Notes: a model not told the origin generated them from the letters alone. A stretch of 54,757 nt of DNA from an uncultured Oscillospiraceae bacterium (GCA_947630375.1 CANRHH010000015.1:1-54757), one strand, 5' to 3'. Numbered from the stretch's first letter, positions 31,345 to 40,034 are shown. Program-made: numbers and translations.

Positions 31345-32352
31345 TTACGCCTTCTCTGTCAGCAGCTTGAGGATCTGCACGGCGTTGCTGGCCGCGCCCT
31401 TGCGGATCTGATCCCCGCAGCACCAGAGGGTCAGGCCCTTGTCGTCGGTCAGGTCGTCCCGGATGCGGCCCACCCAGACCAGGTCCTGGTTGCTGGTGTC
31501 CAGCGGGGTGGGATAGTTCCGGCCCTCATAGTCCTCGATCAGGCGGCAGCCGGGATAGGCCCGGATGGCCTCCTTGGCCTCCTCGATGCTGACCTTCCGC
31601 TCCGTGCGCACCGTGACGGCGATGGAGTGGGACCGCATCACCGGCACCCGGACGCAGGTGCAGGTGACCTTCAGCTCCGGCAGGTGCAGGATGCGGCGGC
31701 CCTCGTTCTGCATCTTCATCTCCTCGTCGGTGTAGAGATTGTCCAGCTCATCGCCGATGTGGGGGATCACGTTCAGGGCGATCTGGGTGGGGAAGGTCTT
31801 GGCCACGGGCTTTTTGCCGGCGGCCAGATCCGCCATCTGCTGCTCCAGCTCCACCAGGCCCGGCTGGCCCGCGCCGGACACGGCCTGATAGGTGCAGGCC
31901 ACCATGCTCTGGATGGGCGACAGCTTTGCGATGCCCGCCACGGCCATCAGCGTGATGATGGAGGAGCAGTTGGGGTTGGCGATGATGCCCTCGTTCCGGA
32001 AGGCGTCCGCCCCGTTGATCTCCGGCACCACCAAGGGCACGTTGCTCTGGAGCCGGAAGGCGGAGCTGTTGTCGATATACACCGCGCCGCTCTTTACGAT
32101 GGCCGGGGCGAACTTTTTGGACATGCCGTTTTTCACGGCGCCCAGCACAAAGTCCATGCCCTGGAAGCTCTCCTCTGTGGCCTCCTGAATGACCACGTCC
32201 TGCCCCTTGAAGGGGACGGTGCCCCCCGCGCTGCGGGCGCTGGCCAGGGGCAGCAGGGTCTTTACCGGTATGTTGTACTCCTCCAGGACCTTCAGCATCT
32301 CCCGGCCCACGGCCCCGGTGGCGCCCAGTACGGCAATGTTGTATTCTTTCAT
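31345..32352 (-). CDS. asd: Aspartate-semialdehyde dehydrogenase
   Basis: 335 residues; reduces aspartyl phosphate to aspartate semialdehyde, the branch point for lysine and threonine. NADP motif GATGAVGREML at residues 10-20; catalytic Cys129 in IIANPNCSSI; substrate-site residues in VSGAGQPGL and TCTCVRVPVMRSHS. Length and motifs fit the Gram-positive type. Third gene of hom-lysC-asd, 45 nt after lysC with its own AGAGGAGAT ribosome binding site. Confidence 0.96.
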   Translation of the reverse strand: MKEYNIAVLGATGAVGREMLKVLEEYNIPVKTLLPLASARSAGGTVPFKGQDVVIQEATEESFQGMDFVLGAVKNGMSKKFAPAIVKSGAVYIDNSSAFRLQSNVPLVVPEINGADAFRNEGIIANPNCSSIITLMAVAGIAKLSPIQSMVACTYQAVSGAGQPGLVELEQQMADLAAGKKPVAKTFPTQIALNVIPHIGDELDNLYTDEEMKMQNEGRRILHLPELKVTCTCVRVPVMRSHSIAVTVRTERKVSIEEAKEAIRAYPGCRLIEDYEGRNYPTPLDTSNQDLVWVGRIRDDLTDDKGLTLWCCGDQIRKGAASNAVQILKLLTEKA

Positions 32353-32397
32353 GTCAAATCTCCTCTCTTATGATAAACTATTTTTGTAACCAGATCC

Positions 32398-33711
32398 TCA
32401 GCCCGCGAACCCGTCGTACATCACGCGGATGGCGGTCTCAAACTGTTCGTTTTCCACTCCCACTATTATAGACAGCTCGTCGGCGCCCTGTGCAATGGTG
32501 CGGATGTTGACGCCGTTTTCACCCAAAGCCCGGAACAGCCGCCCGGAAATGCCGGGGCGGGAGGTCATTTTCCGGCCCACCGCCGCCACTAAAGCGATCC
32601 CGTCCTGCACGTCCACATCGTCCGGCCGGCAGGCGCTGCGCAGATCCGCCACCGCGTCGTAAATGCCGTCCCCCAGCGTGGCGGTGGACAGGACCAGGGC
32701 AAAGGAGTCCAGCCCTAAGGTGATGTGCTCCACCGGGGTCTTGTACCGGTCCAGCACCTCCAGGGCCCGGCCCAGGGTCTGGTTGGCGTTCAGGTTCCGC
32801 TTGCGCAGGGTCAGGATGGTGAAGTTCCGCCGGCCGGCAATGCCGGTGATGAAGCGCTCGCTGCTGGAGTCCGCCTCGATGCTCTCCACGATCATGGTGC
32901 CCGGGTCCTCCGGCCGGTTGGTGTTGCGGATGTTCAGGGCGATGCCCCGCTCCTTCACCGGCTGGATCGAGTCCTCATGGAGGACCGAGGCCCCCATAAA
33001 GGCCAGCTCCCGGAGCTCGGCGTAGGTGATCCTGGAGATGGGCGCCGGGTCCTTCACGATCCGGGGGTCCGCCATCAGGATGCCGGACACGTCCGTCCAG
33101 TTCTCGTATACGTCCGCCCCCACCGCCGCGGCGGCCAGGGCGCCGCTGATATCGCTGCCGCCCCGGGACATGACCTTGATCCGCCCGGTGGGCAGCCGCC
33201 CGTAAAAGCCGGGGATCAGGATGCTCCCGTTGGCCTTCAGGGCCGCCAGAATGGCCTGATCCGTCTTTTCCCGGTCCACCTGGCCGTCCAGCCCGAAGAA
33301 CACGCAGGAGGCCGCGTCCACAAAGGTGAAGCCCAGATACTCCGCCAGCAGCCTGGAGGTGAAGTACTCCCCCCGGGACACCAGCTCGTCCACCGGCATG
33401 TCCTTGTTCATCCGGGCCATGAAAGCGCGCAGCTCGCCCTCCACGTCGTACCGCAGGCCCAGGGCCTCTTTGATCTCCACAAAGCGGCGGAGAATGGTCT
33501 CCATAATGTCGTCACAGGGCACGCCGTAGGTCAGGTGCGCGTGGCAGAGATACAGCAGGTCCGTCAGCTTATGGTCGGCCGCGTCCCGCTTGCCGGCCGC
33601 GGAGGAGACCACCACCCGCCGGGAGGGGTCCGCCTCTATGATGGCCTTGACCTTTTGAAACTGCTCCGGCCCCGCCACCGAGGAGCCGCCGAATTTCGCA
33701 ACCTTCAGCAT
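32398..33711 (-). CDS. lysC: Aspartate kinase
   Basis: 437 residues; phosphorylates aspartate. N-terminal amino-acid kinase domain with KFGGSSVAG at residues 5-13, SSAAGKRD, and SRGEYFTSRLLAEYLG; MSRGGSDISGALAAA is the ATP-site loop. Two ACT domains fill residues ~290-437 (VEHITLGLDSFALVLS; ISGRLFRALGENGVNIRTIAQG), so feedback control by an end product is expected. The start ATG is 4 nt after the hom stop, and its GGAGGT ribosome binding site lies inside the last hom codons. Confidence 0.96.
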   Translation of the reverse strand: MLKVAKFGGSSVAGPEQFQKVKAIIEADPSRRVVVSSAAGKRDAADHKLTDLLYLCHAHLTYGVPCDDIMETILRRFVEIKEALGLRYDVEGELRAFMARMNKDMPVDELVSRGEYFTSRLLAEYLGFTFVDAASCVFFGLDGQVDREKTDQAILAALKANGSILIPGFYGRLPTGRIKVMSRGGSDISGALAAAAVGADVYENWTDVSGILMADPRIVKDPAPISRITYAELRELAFMGASVLHEDSIQPVKERGIALNIRNTNRPEDPGTMIVESIEADSSSERFITGIAGRRNFTILTLRKRNLNANQTLGRALEVLDRYKTPVEHITLGLDSFALVLSTATLGDGIYDAVADLRSACRPDDVDVQDGIALVAAVGRKMTSRPGISGRLFRALGENGVNIRTIAQGADELSIIVGVENEQFETAIRVMYDGFAG

Positions 33712-33715
33712 CGCT

Positions 33716-34864
33716 TCAACCTCCGATCGAGGCGAAGAAGAGCTCTCCGCCCGCCGCCCGGATCTCCCGGGCCAGGCCGTGCATCTTCAAAACGGACATG
33801 GGCTTGGTGATCAGCCGGGCAACGCCGTTTTCCGTCTCCGCGCTCTCCGCCTCCAGCCGGCCGGCAAAGGCCTCCGGCAGGCGCACATAATACAGCTGCT
33901 CCAGGGCGGCGTTGTCCGCCTTGGCCTGGCGGCAGCTCTCGCCCAGCATGGCCCTCTGGCCCTGGAGGATGCAGCTCAGATCCCGCAGCACCGCGGACGC
34001 GGTGGGCCAGCGGCCCGCCCCCTGGCCGATAAAGACCATGGGCCCGGCGCAGGCGCCCTCATAGCGGGCCAGATTGTAGTTTTCCAGCACGGAGCACTCG
34101 GCCGCCCCTTCCCGCAGCAGCACCGGCTCCACAAAGGCGTACACGCTCCCGTCCGGGTTCTGTCCGCCCCGGGCCAGCAGCCGGCAGGTATAGCCCCGGC
34201 CCCGGAAATGGGCCACGTCGGCGGCAGTGATGTTCTCGATGCCCTCGTTCAAAAGGCCCTCGGTGGGCAGCCGGTCATAGGCCACCGCGCAGGCCAGCAT
34301 GATCTTGCGCAGCGCGTCCAGCCCGGACACGTCCGCCGTGGGGTCCGCCTCCGCATAGCCCAGGCGCTGAGCGTCGGCCAGGGCCTGGCCGTAGTCCATG
34401 CCCAGGCGCTGCATGGCGTCCAGCATGTAGTTGGTGGTGCCGTTGAGGATGCCGCCCAGAGACTGGATCCGGTCGCTCCGGCGGGCGAGAGACAGATTGT
34501 GCAGGAAGGGCACGCCGCCGCCGCAGGCGGCGCTGAACAGAAAGGCCACGCCGTTTTCCTCGGCCAGGGCCTTCAGCTCCACCCCCTTGGCGGCCACTAA
34601 GGCCTTGTTGGAGGTGACGAAGTGCTTCCCCGCCTTCAGGGCCGCTGCGGCGTATTCAAAGGCCGGGCTCACCCCGCCCATGACCTCCGCCACCGCGCCC
34701 ACCGAGGGATCGGCACAGATCTCCTCTATGGAAGTCACCTTAAAAGGCGCGTCCGCCTTGCCCGGGCGCACCAGCACCGGCCCCTGCTCCAGGCCCTGGG
34801 CCTTGCCCAGCATCTCATACACGCCGACGCCTACCACGCCGTATCCCAAAACCGCGACCTTCAT
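33716..34864 (-). CDS. hom: Homoserine dehydrogenase
   Basis: 382 residues; reduces aspartate semialdehyde to homoserine. NAD(P) motif VLGYGVVGVGVYEML; catalytic region SNKALVAAKG, AACGGGVPFLHNL, GILNGTTNYMLD, and YAEADPTADVSGLDALRK. The C-terminal regulatory part after residue ~320 is short: YYVRLPEAF and ITKPMSVLKM resemble an eroded ACT-like tail rather than a full ACT domain. I start at ATG 34864 (TTTGGAGG upstream) not 34876. First gene of the leftward operon, divergent from the thr genes. Confidence 0.94.
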   Translation of the reverse strand: MKVAVLGYGVVGVGVYEMLGKAQGLEQGPVLVRPGKADAPFKVTSIEEICADPSVGAVAEVMGGVSPAFEYAAAALKAGKHFVTSNKALVAAKGVELKALAEENGVAFLFSAACGGGVPFLHNLSLARRSDRIQSLGGILNGTTNYMLDAMQRLGMDYGQALADAQRLGYAEADPTADVSGLDALRKIMLACAVAYDRLPTEGLLNEGIENITAADVAHFRGRGYTCRLLARGGQNPDGSVYAFVEPVLLREGAAECSVLENYNLARYEGACAGPMVFIGQGAGRWPTASAVLRDLSCILQGQRAMLGESCRQAKADNAALEQLYYVRLPEAFAGRLEAESAETENGVARLITKPMSVLKMHGLAREIRAAGGELFFASIGG

Positions 34865-34889
34865 AACAGCCTCCAAAAATTTTTATGTC

Positions 34890-34953
34890 CGTGAGAAAAA
34901 TACACTTGTATTTTTCACGCAGACAGTGTATCATATGTCCAGGGCAAAAACAA
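34890..34953. promoter_or_regulatory. Divergent hom/thr promoters with overlapping -10s and palindrome
   Basis: Rightward promoter: TTGTAT 34906-34911, 17 nt, TATCAT 34929-34934. Leftward promoter: TTGTTT (34953-34948), 17 nt, TACACT (34930-34925). The two -10 hexamers share two base pairs. An interrupted palindrome, CGTGA(GA)AAAATA and TATTTTTCACG, at 34890-34919 covers the rightward -35 and the leftward start region. It is placed to act as a shared operator. Confidence 0.72.
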
Positions 34954-35005
34954 GACCCAAAACCACAAAAAATCAAAAAGTTTCCAAGATTGGAGAAGCT
35001 GCCCA

Positions 35006-35443
35006 ATGCTGGAGAATTATCTGATCATCCATAAAAGCATTTTGCCCACATACTATGAGAAGGTGCTCCAGGCCCGGCAGCTGATGGAGAGCGGCAAGGT
35101 GCGGGAAGTCAGCCAGGCTGTGCGCCAGGTGGGCATCTCCCGCAGCACCTATTATAAATACAAGGACTACATCTTTGCCCCCTCGGACCTGTCCGGAGAC
35201 CGGAAGGCCGTGCTCTCCATGATGCTGACCCATGAGCCGGGGGTGCTGAGCGCAGTGCTGGCCAAGGTGTCCGAGGCGGGAGGGAGCGTGCTGACCATCG
35301 CCCAGAGCCCGCCTGTCCACGGGCAGGCCAGCGTCACCCTGTCCCTGTCGGTGGGAGATCTGGCGGTACCCATGGCGGCGCTGCTGGAGGCGCTCAAAAA
35401 TACGCCGGGGGTTGAAAACCTGCGCCTTCTGGCGGTAGAATAA
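35006..35443 (+). CDS. HTH-ACT domain protein (UPF0735/PheB family)
   Basis: 145 residues. The N-terminal half has a helix-turn-helix-like segment, VREVSQAVRQVGISRSTYYKYKD (key part VGISRSTYYKY); the C-terminal ~75 residues are an ACT domain (VLSMMLTHEPGVLSAVLAKV, GGSVLTIAQSPPVHG). UPF0735 proteins often sit beside hom-thr genes. ACT domains bind amino acids, so a threonine- or homoserine-sensing regulator of this divergent cluster is a reasonable inference; no member has, to my knowledge, been proved to bind DNA. First gene of the rightward thr operon, GGAGAAG 7 nt before the ATG. Confidence 0.85.
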   Translation: MLENYLIIHKSILPTYYEKVLQARQLMESGKVREVSQAVRQVGISRSTYYKYKDYIFAPSDLSGDRKAVLSMMLTHEPGVLSAVLAKVSEAGGSVLTIAQSPPVHGQASVTLSLSVGDLAVPMAALLEALKNTPGVENLRLLAVE

Positions 35444-35488
35444 AATCACTTTTGCGATACTTCAAGCGGAACACAGCAAGGAGGAAAC

Positions 35489-36970
35489 ATGGAGTTTGTG
35501 AGCACAAGGGGCGGCGCCCGGGCCGGGGCCGCCGAGGCGGTGCTCCGGGGCCTGGCCCCGGACGGAGGCCTGTATGTGGAGGCCGGTCTGGCCCGGCGGC
35601 CTTTTGACTGGCAGAGCTGCCTGACCTTAAGCAGCCTGGGCATGGCGGAAAAGATCCTCTCCCATCTGCTGCCGGGCTTCGAGGACATGGGGGACCTGGT
35701 CCGCCGGGCCTACGCCGGCAAGTTTGAGACCGAGGATCTGACGCCGCTGGTCGGCGTGGGAGAGGACTATATGCTGGAGCTGTTCCGGGGCCCCACCTCC
35801 GCCTTTAAGGATGTGGCCCTGTCCATGCTGCCCCAGCTCATCACCGCCGCCCGCCGGCTGGAGGGCGTCACGGATGAGATCCTCATTCTGACCGCCACCT
35901 CCGGGGATACGGGCAAGGCCGCCCTGGAGGGCTTTCACGACGTGGAGGGCACCCGGATCACCGTCTTTTATCCGGACGGAGGCGTCTCTCCGGTCCAGCG
36001 GGCCCAGATGGTGACCCAGGAGGGGCGGAATGTGAAGGTCTGCGCCGTGCGCGGCAATTTTGACGACTGCCAGACCGGCGTCAAGGCCGCCTTCAACGCC
36101 ATCAGCGCCAGCGGCGCTTTGGAGGGCAAGGGCCTGCGCCTGTCCTCGGCCAACTCCATCAACATCGGCCGCCTGGCCCCCCAGGTGACCTATTATTTCA
36201 TTGCCTACGCCAAGCTGCTGGGTCTGGGGCGCATCGCCCTGGGGGACCCGGTGGATTTTGCGGTGCCCACCGGCAATTTCGGAGACATCCTGGCCGGGTA
36301 CTACGCCAGGCTCATGGGCCTTCCCGTGGGGCGGCTGATCTGCGCCTCCAACGCCAACCGGGTGCTGACAGATTTCCTGGCCACCGGCGTATACGACAAG
36401 CGGCGCTCGTTCTACCGCACCAGCTCCCCGTCTATGGACATTTTGGTGTCCTCCAACTTGGAGCGGCTGCTGTATCTGGCCTCGGAGGGAGACAGCGCCC
36501 TGGTCCGGCGGCTCATGGAGTCTCTGAACCGGGAGGGGGTCTACACCCTGCCCCAGGCGCCGCTGGAGAAGATCCGCTCCGTTTTCTCCGGCTTCTGCTG
36601 CGGCGAGGAAGAGACCTTAGAGGTCATCGGCCGGCTCTGGCGGGAACGGCATGTCCTGTGCGACACGCACACCGCCGTGGCCTTCTCCGCCGCCTGGGCA
36701 TACCGGCGGCAGAACGCCGGCGGCGCCCCGGTGGTGGTGCTCTCCACCGCCTCCCCCTATAAGTTCCCCGGGGCGGTGCTCTCCGCCATCGGCGGCCATG
36801 CGGAGGGGGACGAATTTTCGCAGATGGAGGCGCTGGAGCGGCTGACCGGCGTGCCCATTCCCCGGGGGCTCCGGGGCCTGCGGGACAAAGCCCCGCTCCA
36901 TCAGGACGTGATCGGCCGGGAGGAGATCCTCCCCTATGTGCTCGCCCAGGCCGGGCGGCAGGAGGTGTAA
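35489..36970 (+). CDS. thrC: Threonine synthase
   Basis: 493 residues, the longer class of threonine synthase; converts phosphohomoserine to threonine. PLP-binding Lys107 in FRGPTSAFKDVALSM; phosphate loop in TATSGDTGKAALEG; substrate region SANSINIGRLAPQ; FAVPTGNFGDILAGYYA. ATG 35489 follows AAGGAGG by 5 nt. thrB begins 3 nt past the stop, so both are cotranslated. Confidence 0.96.
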   Translation: MEFVSTRGGARAGAAEAVLRGLAPDGGLYVEAGLARRPFDWQSCLTLSSLGMAEKILSHLLPGFEDMGDLVRRAYAGKFETEDLTPLVGVGEDYMLELFRGPTSAFKDVALSMLPQLITAARRLEGVTDEILILTATSGDTGKAALEGFHDVEGTRITVFYPDGGVSPVQRAQMVTQEGRNVKVCAVRGNFDDCQTGVKAAFNAISASGALEGKGLRLSSANSINIGRLAPQVTYYFIAYAKLLGLGRIALGDPVDFAVPTGNFGDILAGYYARLMGLPVGRLICASNANRVLTDFLATGVYDKRRSFYRTSSPSMDILVSSNLERLLYLASEGDSALVRRLMESLNREGVYTLPQAPLEKIRSVFSGFCCGEEETLEVIGRLWRERHVLCDTHTAVAFSAAWAYRRQNAGGAPVVVLSTASPYKFPGAVLSAIGGHAEGDEFSQMEALERLTGVPIPRGLRGLRDKAPLHQDVIGREEILPYVLAQAGRQEV

Positions 36971-36973
36971 AAG

Positions 36974-37849
36974 ATGCGTATCCGTGTACCGGCCAGCTCT
37001 GCCAATCTGGGCCCGGGCTTTGACTGCTTTGGCCTGGCCTGGCAGCTGTATAACGAGATCGAATTTGCCCCGTCTCCGGTGCTGAGTATAACCGGCTGCC
37101 CGGAGAAATATCAAAACAGTGAAAATCTGGCCTACCGGGCCTATACTGCCGCCTTGGCGGCGGCGGGGCTCCCGCCGGAGCCGGTGGCCATCCGCTTTCT
37201 GGACACTCAGATCCCCGTCTGCCGGGGCCTGGGCTCCTCCTCGGCCCTGATCGTGGCCGGGGTCCTGGCGGCAGACGCCCTGCACGGTCTGGGTTTTTCC
37301 AGGGAGCAGGCCCTGGCTGTGGCCACGGCCCAGGAGGGCCATCCGGACAACGCCGCCCCCGCCCTGCTGGGCGGGCTGACCGCCTCCTCTCTGGAGGAGG
37401 GCCAGGTGCTGACCGCCTCTTACGCCGTCAGCGAGAAGCTGCATTTTACCGTCCTCATCCCGGACTTTGAGCTCTCCACAGAGCTGGCCCGGAGCGTCCT
37501 GCCCGCCCAGCTGCCCCGGGCCGACGCCATTTTCAACGTGTCCCGGGCGGCTCTGCTGCTGAAGGCCCTGGAGCGGGGGGACCTCTCCCTCCTCTCCGCC
37601 GCGCTGCAGGACCGGATCCACGAGCCCTACCGGGCTCCGCTCATCCCCGGCTACGCCAGGGCCCGGGAGCTGGCCCTGGGGCTGGGGGCCGCGGGGCTGT
37701 GCATCTCCGGGGCCGGGTCCACCCTGCTGTGTATCGCCGGCAGCGAGGACTTTGCCCCCGCCATAGCCCGGGCCATGGCCGGGGCCTTCCCCGCCTGGCG
37801 GGTGCTGCCGGTGGAGCCGGAGCGCGCCGGCGCGGCCGTGCTGGATTAA
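36974..37849 (+). CDS. thrB: Homoserine kinase
   Basis: 291 residues, GHMP kinase family; phosphorylates homoserine for ThrC. Motif 1 VPASSANLGPGFDCFGLA at residues 4-21; ATP loop VCRGLGSSSALIVAG; motif 3 GLCISGAGSTLLCIA. Full family length. AGGAGG is 8 nt before the ATG, inside the end of thrC. With lysC, asd, hom and thrC the window encodes the whole route from aspartate to threonine. Confidence 0.96.
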   Translation: MRIRVPASSANLGPGFDCFGLAWQLYNEIEFAPSPVLSITGCPEKYQNSENLAYRAYTAALAAAGLPPEPVAIRFLDTQIPVCRGLGSSSALIVAGVLAADALHGLGFSREQALAVATAQEGHPDNAAPALLGGLTASSLEEGQVLTASYAVSEKLHFTVLIPDFELSTELARSVLPAQLPRADAIFNVSRAALLLKALERGDLSLLSAALQDRIHEPYRAPLIPGYARARELALGLGAAGLCISGAGSTLLCIAGSEDFAPAIARAMAGAFPAWRVLPVEPERAGAAVLD

Positions 37850-37867
37850 AGGATCCGATTAAAACAG

Positions 37868-37939
37868 TTGAAAACACCCCATACTTGTTGTACACTGGGA
37901 TCAGGAGATCCGGTACATAACAAATATGGAGGTGTTTTC
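37868..37939 (+). promoter_or_regulatory. ilvA promoter inside an inverted repeat that covers the RBS
   Basis: TTGAAA at 37868-37873, 17 nt, TACACT at 37891-37896. The segment 37870-37889 (GAAAACACC then CCATACTTGTT) is complementary, with one bulge and one G-U, to 37919-37939, which contains the ilvA Shine-Dalgarno GGAGG. Between them is a GGATC-AGGA-GATCC hairpin at 37898-37911. Message started at the ilvA promoter (about 37903) lacks the left arm; read-through from thrB contains it and could hide the RBS. Confidence 0.7.
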
Positions 37940-37941
37940 TT

Positions 37942-39150
37942 ATGGAACTGCAGCTGCGGGATATCGAGCTGGCCGCCGAGCGGCTCAAGCCCATCCTGCA
38001 CCACACGGAGCTGGACCTGTCGTCCACCTTCTCCGGCATGACCGGCGGGAGGATCTATCTCAAGTGCGAAAACCGGCAGAAGACCGGCTCTTTCAAGATC
38101 CGCGGTGCCAGCAACAAGCTGGCCGCCCTGACCGAGGGCGGCCGGAAGGACCCCGTGGTGGCCTCTTCCGCCGGGAACCACGCCCAGGGCGTGGCCTACG
38201 CGGCGAAGATGTTCGGCGTCCCGGCCACCATCGTGATGCCCAAGGCCGCCTCGATCGCCAAGGTCCAGGCCACCCAGGGCTACGGGGCCAAGGTGGTGCT
38301 GGAGGGCAGCTGCTATGACGACGCCTATGCCGCCGCCATGCGCATCTGCCAGGAGGAGGGCGCCACTTTTCTGCATCCCTATAACGACGCGGATGTGATC
38401 GCCGGCCAGGGCACTCTGGGCCTGGAGATCCTCTCGGACCTGCCCTATGTGGACGCCATCGTGGTCCCCGCCGGAGGCGGCGGGCTGCTGGCGGGGGTGG
38501 CCTCCGCGGTGAAGCTCATCAACCCCCGGGTGCAGGTCTTCGGCGTTCAGGCCGAAGGGGCCGACGCCATTGCCCAGAGCTTTCAGAAAAAGGCCCTGGT
38601 CACCACAGACAGCGTCTCCACCATTGCCGACGGCATCGCCGTCAAGGCCCCCGGGGATCTGACGGTGGAGCTCATCAACCGCCACGCCGATGGGGTGGTC
38701 ACCGTGTCCGACGCGGAGATCGCCGACGCCATGCTGCTGCTCATGGAGCGCTGCAAGCAGATCGTGGAGCCCTCCGGGGCCACCGGCGTGGCCGCCGTTC
38801 TCAATGGCAAGATCGACGTGGAGGGCAAGCGGGTGGTCTGCCTTCTCTCCGGCGGCAACATCGACGTGAGCTTTATCCAGAGCATCATCGAGCGGGGCCT
38901 GGTGGCCCGGCACCGGCGGATCAAGTTCATCGTCACCGTGGTGGACCAGCCCGGCAGCCTGGTGCGGCTCCTCAACGTCATCGCCGGGGCGGGAGGCAAC
39001 ATCCTCACCGTCCTGCACGACAAGCTCAGCCCCCGGCTCCATCCCAACGAGACGGCGGTGCACATCGCCTGTGAGGTGGGCGGCGCGGAGCACGGGCAGG
39101 CGGTGCTGGACAGCATCCGGGCCCAGGGCTATGAATTACAGGAAGAATAA
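37942..39150 (+). CDS. ilvA: Threonine ammonia-lyase (threonine dehydratase) with ACT domain
   Basis: 402 residues; PLP enzyme turning threonine into 2-oxobutyrate and ammonia, feeding isoleucine or propionate. PLP Lys52 in QKTGSFKIRGA; SSAGNHAQGVAYAA; phosphate loop PAGGGGLLAGVA; SGGNIDVSF. A C-terminal ACT domain (residues ~325-402, FIVTVVDQPGSLVRLLNVIA) suggests allosteric control. The length and single ACT match the Gram-positive YgeX/TdcB-like enzymes. Own promoter, followed 19 nt later by ridA. Confidence 0.95.
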   Translation: MELQLRDIELAAERLKPILHHTELDLSSTFSGMTGGRIYLKCENRQKTGSFKIRGASNKLAALTEGGRKDPVVASSAGNHAQGVAYAAKMFGVPATIVMPKAASIAKVQATQGYGAKVVLEGSCYDDAYAAAMRICQEEGATFLHPYNDADVIAGQGTLGLEILSDLPYVDAIVVPAGGGGLLAGVASAVKLINPRVQVFGVQAEGADAIAQSFQKKALVTTDSVSTIADGIAVKAPGDLTVELINRHADGVVTVSDAEIADAMLLLMERCKQIVEPSGATGVAAVLNGKIDVEGKRVVCLLSGGNIDVSFIQSIIERGLVARHRRIKFIVTVVDQPGSLVRLLNVIAGAGGNILTVLHDKLSPRLHPNETAVHIACEVGGAEHGQAVLDSIRAQGYELQEE

Positions 39151-39169
39151 AAGCAAGGAGGAACCTATT

Positions 39170-39541
39170 ATGCAGATCGTTTCCACCGACAAGGCCCCCG
39201 CGGCCATCGGCCCCTATTCCCAGGCGGTGATCAGCGGCGGCCTGGTCTACACGTCCGGCCAGATCGGCATCATCCCCGAGACCGGCCAGATCGCCCAGGG
39301 CCTGGAGGCCCAGGCCCACCAGGTGTTCAAAAACCTCTCGGCGCTGCTGAACGCCGCCGGGTCCGGCCTGGACAAGGTCGTCAAGACCACCTTGTTCATC
39401 AAGGACATGGGCTCTTTTGCCCAGGTCAACGAGATCTACGGCCAATATTTTGCCGCGCCACACCCGGCCCGCTCCTGTGTGGAGGCCGCCCGCCTGCCCA
39501 AGGACGTGCTCATCGAGTGCGAGGCCATCGCGGAGCTGTAA
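39170..39541 (+). CDS. ridA: RidA enamine/imine deaminase
   Basis: 123 residues; hydrolyses the reactive 2-aminocrotonate/2-aminoacrylate released by threonine or serine dehydratases, protecting PLP enzymes. Signature AAIGPYSQAVISGGLVYTSGQ, and the active-site Arg in RSCVEAARLPKDVLIECEA. ATG 39170 with AAGGAGGAAC just upstream; the open frame to 39071 lies within ilvA. Its place right after ilvA matches its known job. Confidence 0.96.
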   Translation: MQIVSTDKAPAAIGPYSQAVISGGLVYTSGQIGIIPETGQIAQGLEAQAHQVFKNLSALLNAAGSGLDKVVKTTLFIKDMGSFAQVNEIYGQYFAAPHPARSCVEAARLPKDVLIECEAIAEL

Positions 39542-39545
39542 GCCT

Positions 39546-40034
39546 ATGGACATCACCGTTCGCCCTTACCGGCCTGCCGACACGGAGGCCATGATCCGCA
39601 TATGGAACCAGGTGGTGGAGGAGGGCGTGTCCTTCCCCCAGGAGGAGCCGCTGGACGCCGTCTCCGGCCCCGCTTTCTTCGCCGGGCAGAGCTTCTGCGG
39701 CGTGGCGGAGGCGGACACCGGGGAGATCCTGGGCCTGTACATCCTGCACCCCAACAACGTGGGCCGCTGCGGGCATATCTGCAACGCCAGCTACGCCGTG
39801 GCGGCGGAGTGCCGGGGGGAGCACATCGGGGAGCAATTGGTGCTGGACTGCCTGCGCCGGGGCCGGGAGCTGGGCTTTCGCGTGCTCCAGTTCAACGCCG
39901 TGGTAGCCACCAACGTCCACGCCCGGCACCTCTATGAGCGCCTGGGCTTCACCCAGCTGGGTACCATCCCCGGCGGCTTTCGCCTGAAAAACGGCCGATA
40001 CGAGGACATCTGCCCCTATTACCATCTCTTGTAG
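39546..40034 (+). CDS. GNAT-family N-acetyltransferase
   Basis: 162 residues, a single GNAT domain: MDITVRPYRPADTEAMIRIW (motif C region), acetyl-CoA pyrophosphate loop seen as ECRGEHIGEQLV (near R/Q-x-x-G-x-A/G), and the C-terminal NVHARHLYERLGFTQLGT typical of the phosphinothricin/ribosomal Ala acetyltransferase branch. Starts 4 nt after ridA, GGAG 11 nt upstream. Substrate unknown; the last gene of the thr-ilvA run. Confidence 0.88.
   Translation: MDITVRPYRPADTEAMIRIWNQVVEEGVSFPQEEPLDAVSGPAFFAGQSFCGVAEADTGEILGLYILHPNNVGRCGHICNASYAVAAECRGEHIGEQLVLDCLRRGRELGFRVLQFNAVVATNVHARHLYERLGFTQLGTIPGGFRLKNGRYEDICPYYHLL

Noticed and set aside
32353-32397. Lysine riboswitch before lysC/asd
   Set aside because: The gaps in hom-lysC-asd are 4 and 45 nt, too small, and the hom leader is about 55 nt.
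37850-37941. A classical metabolite riboswitch or T-box before ilvA
   Set aside because: No T-box GGTGG-N-ACC element or known aptamer; the gap is 92 nt and the left arm of the pairing lies upstream of the predicted start site.
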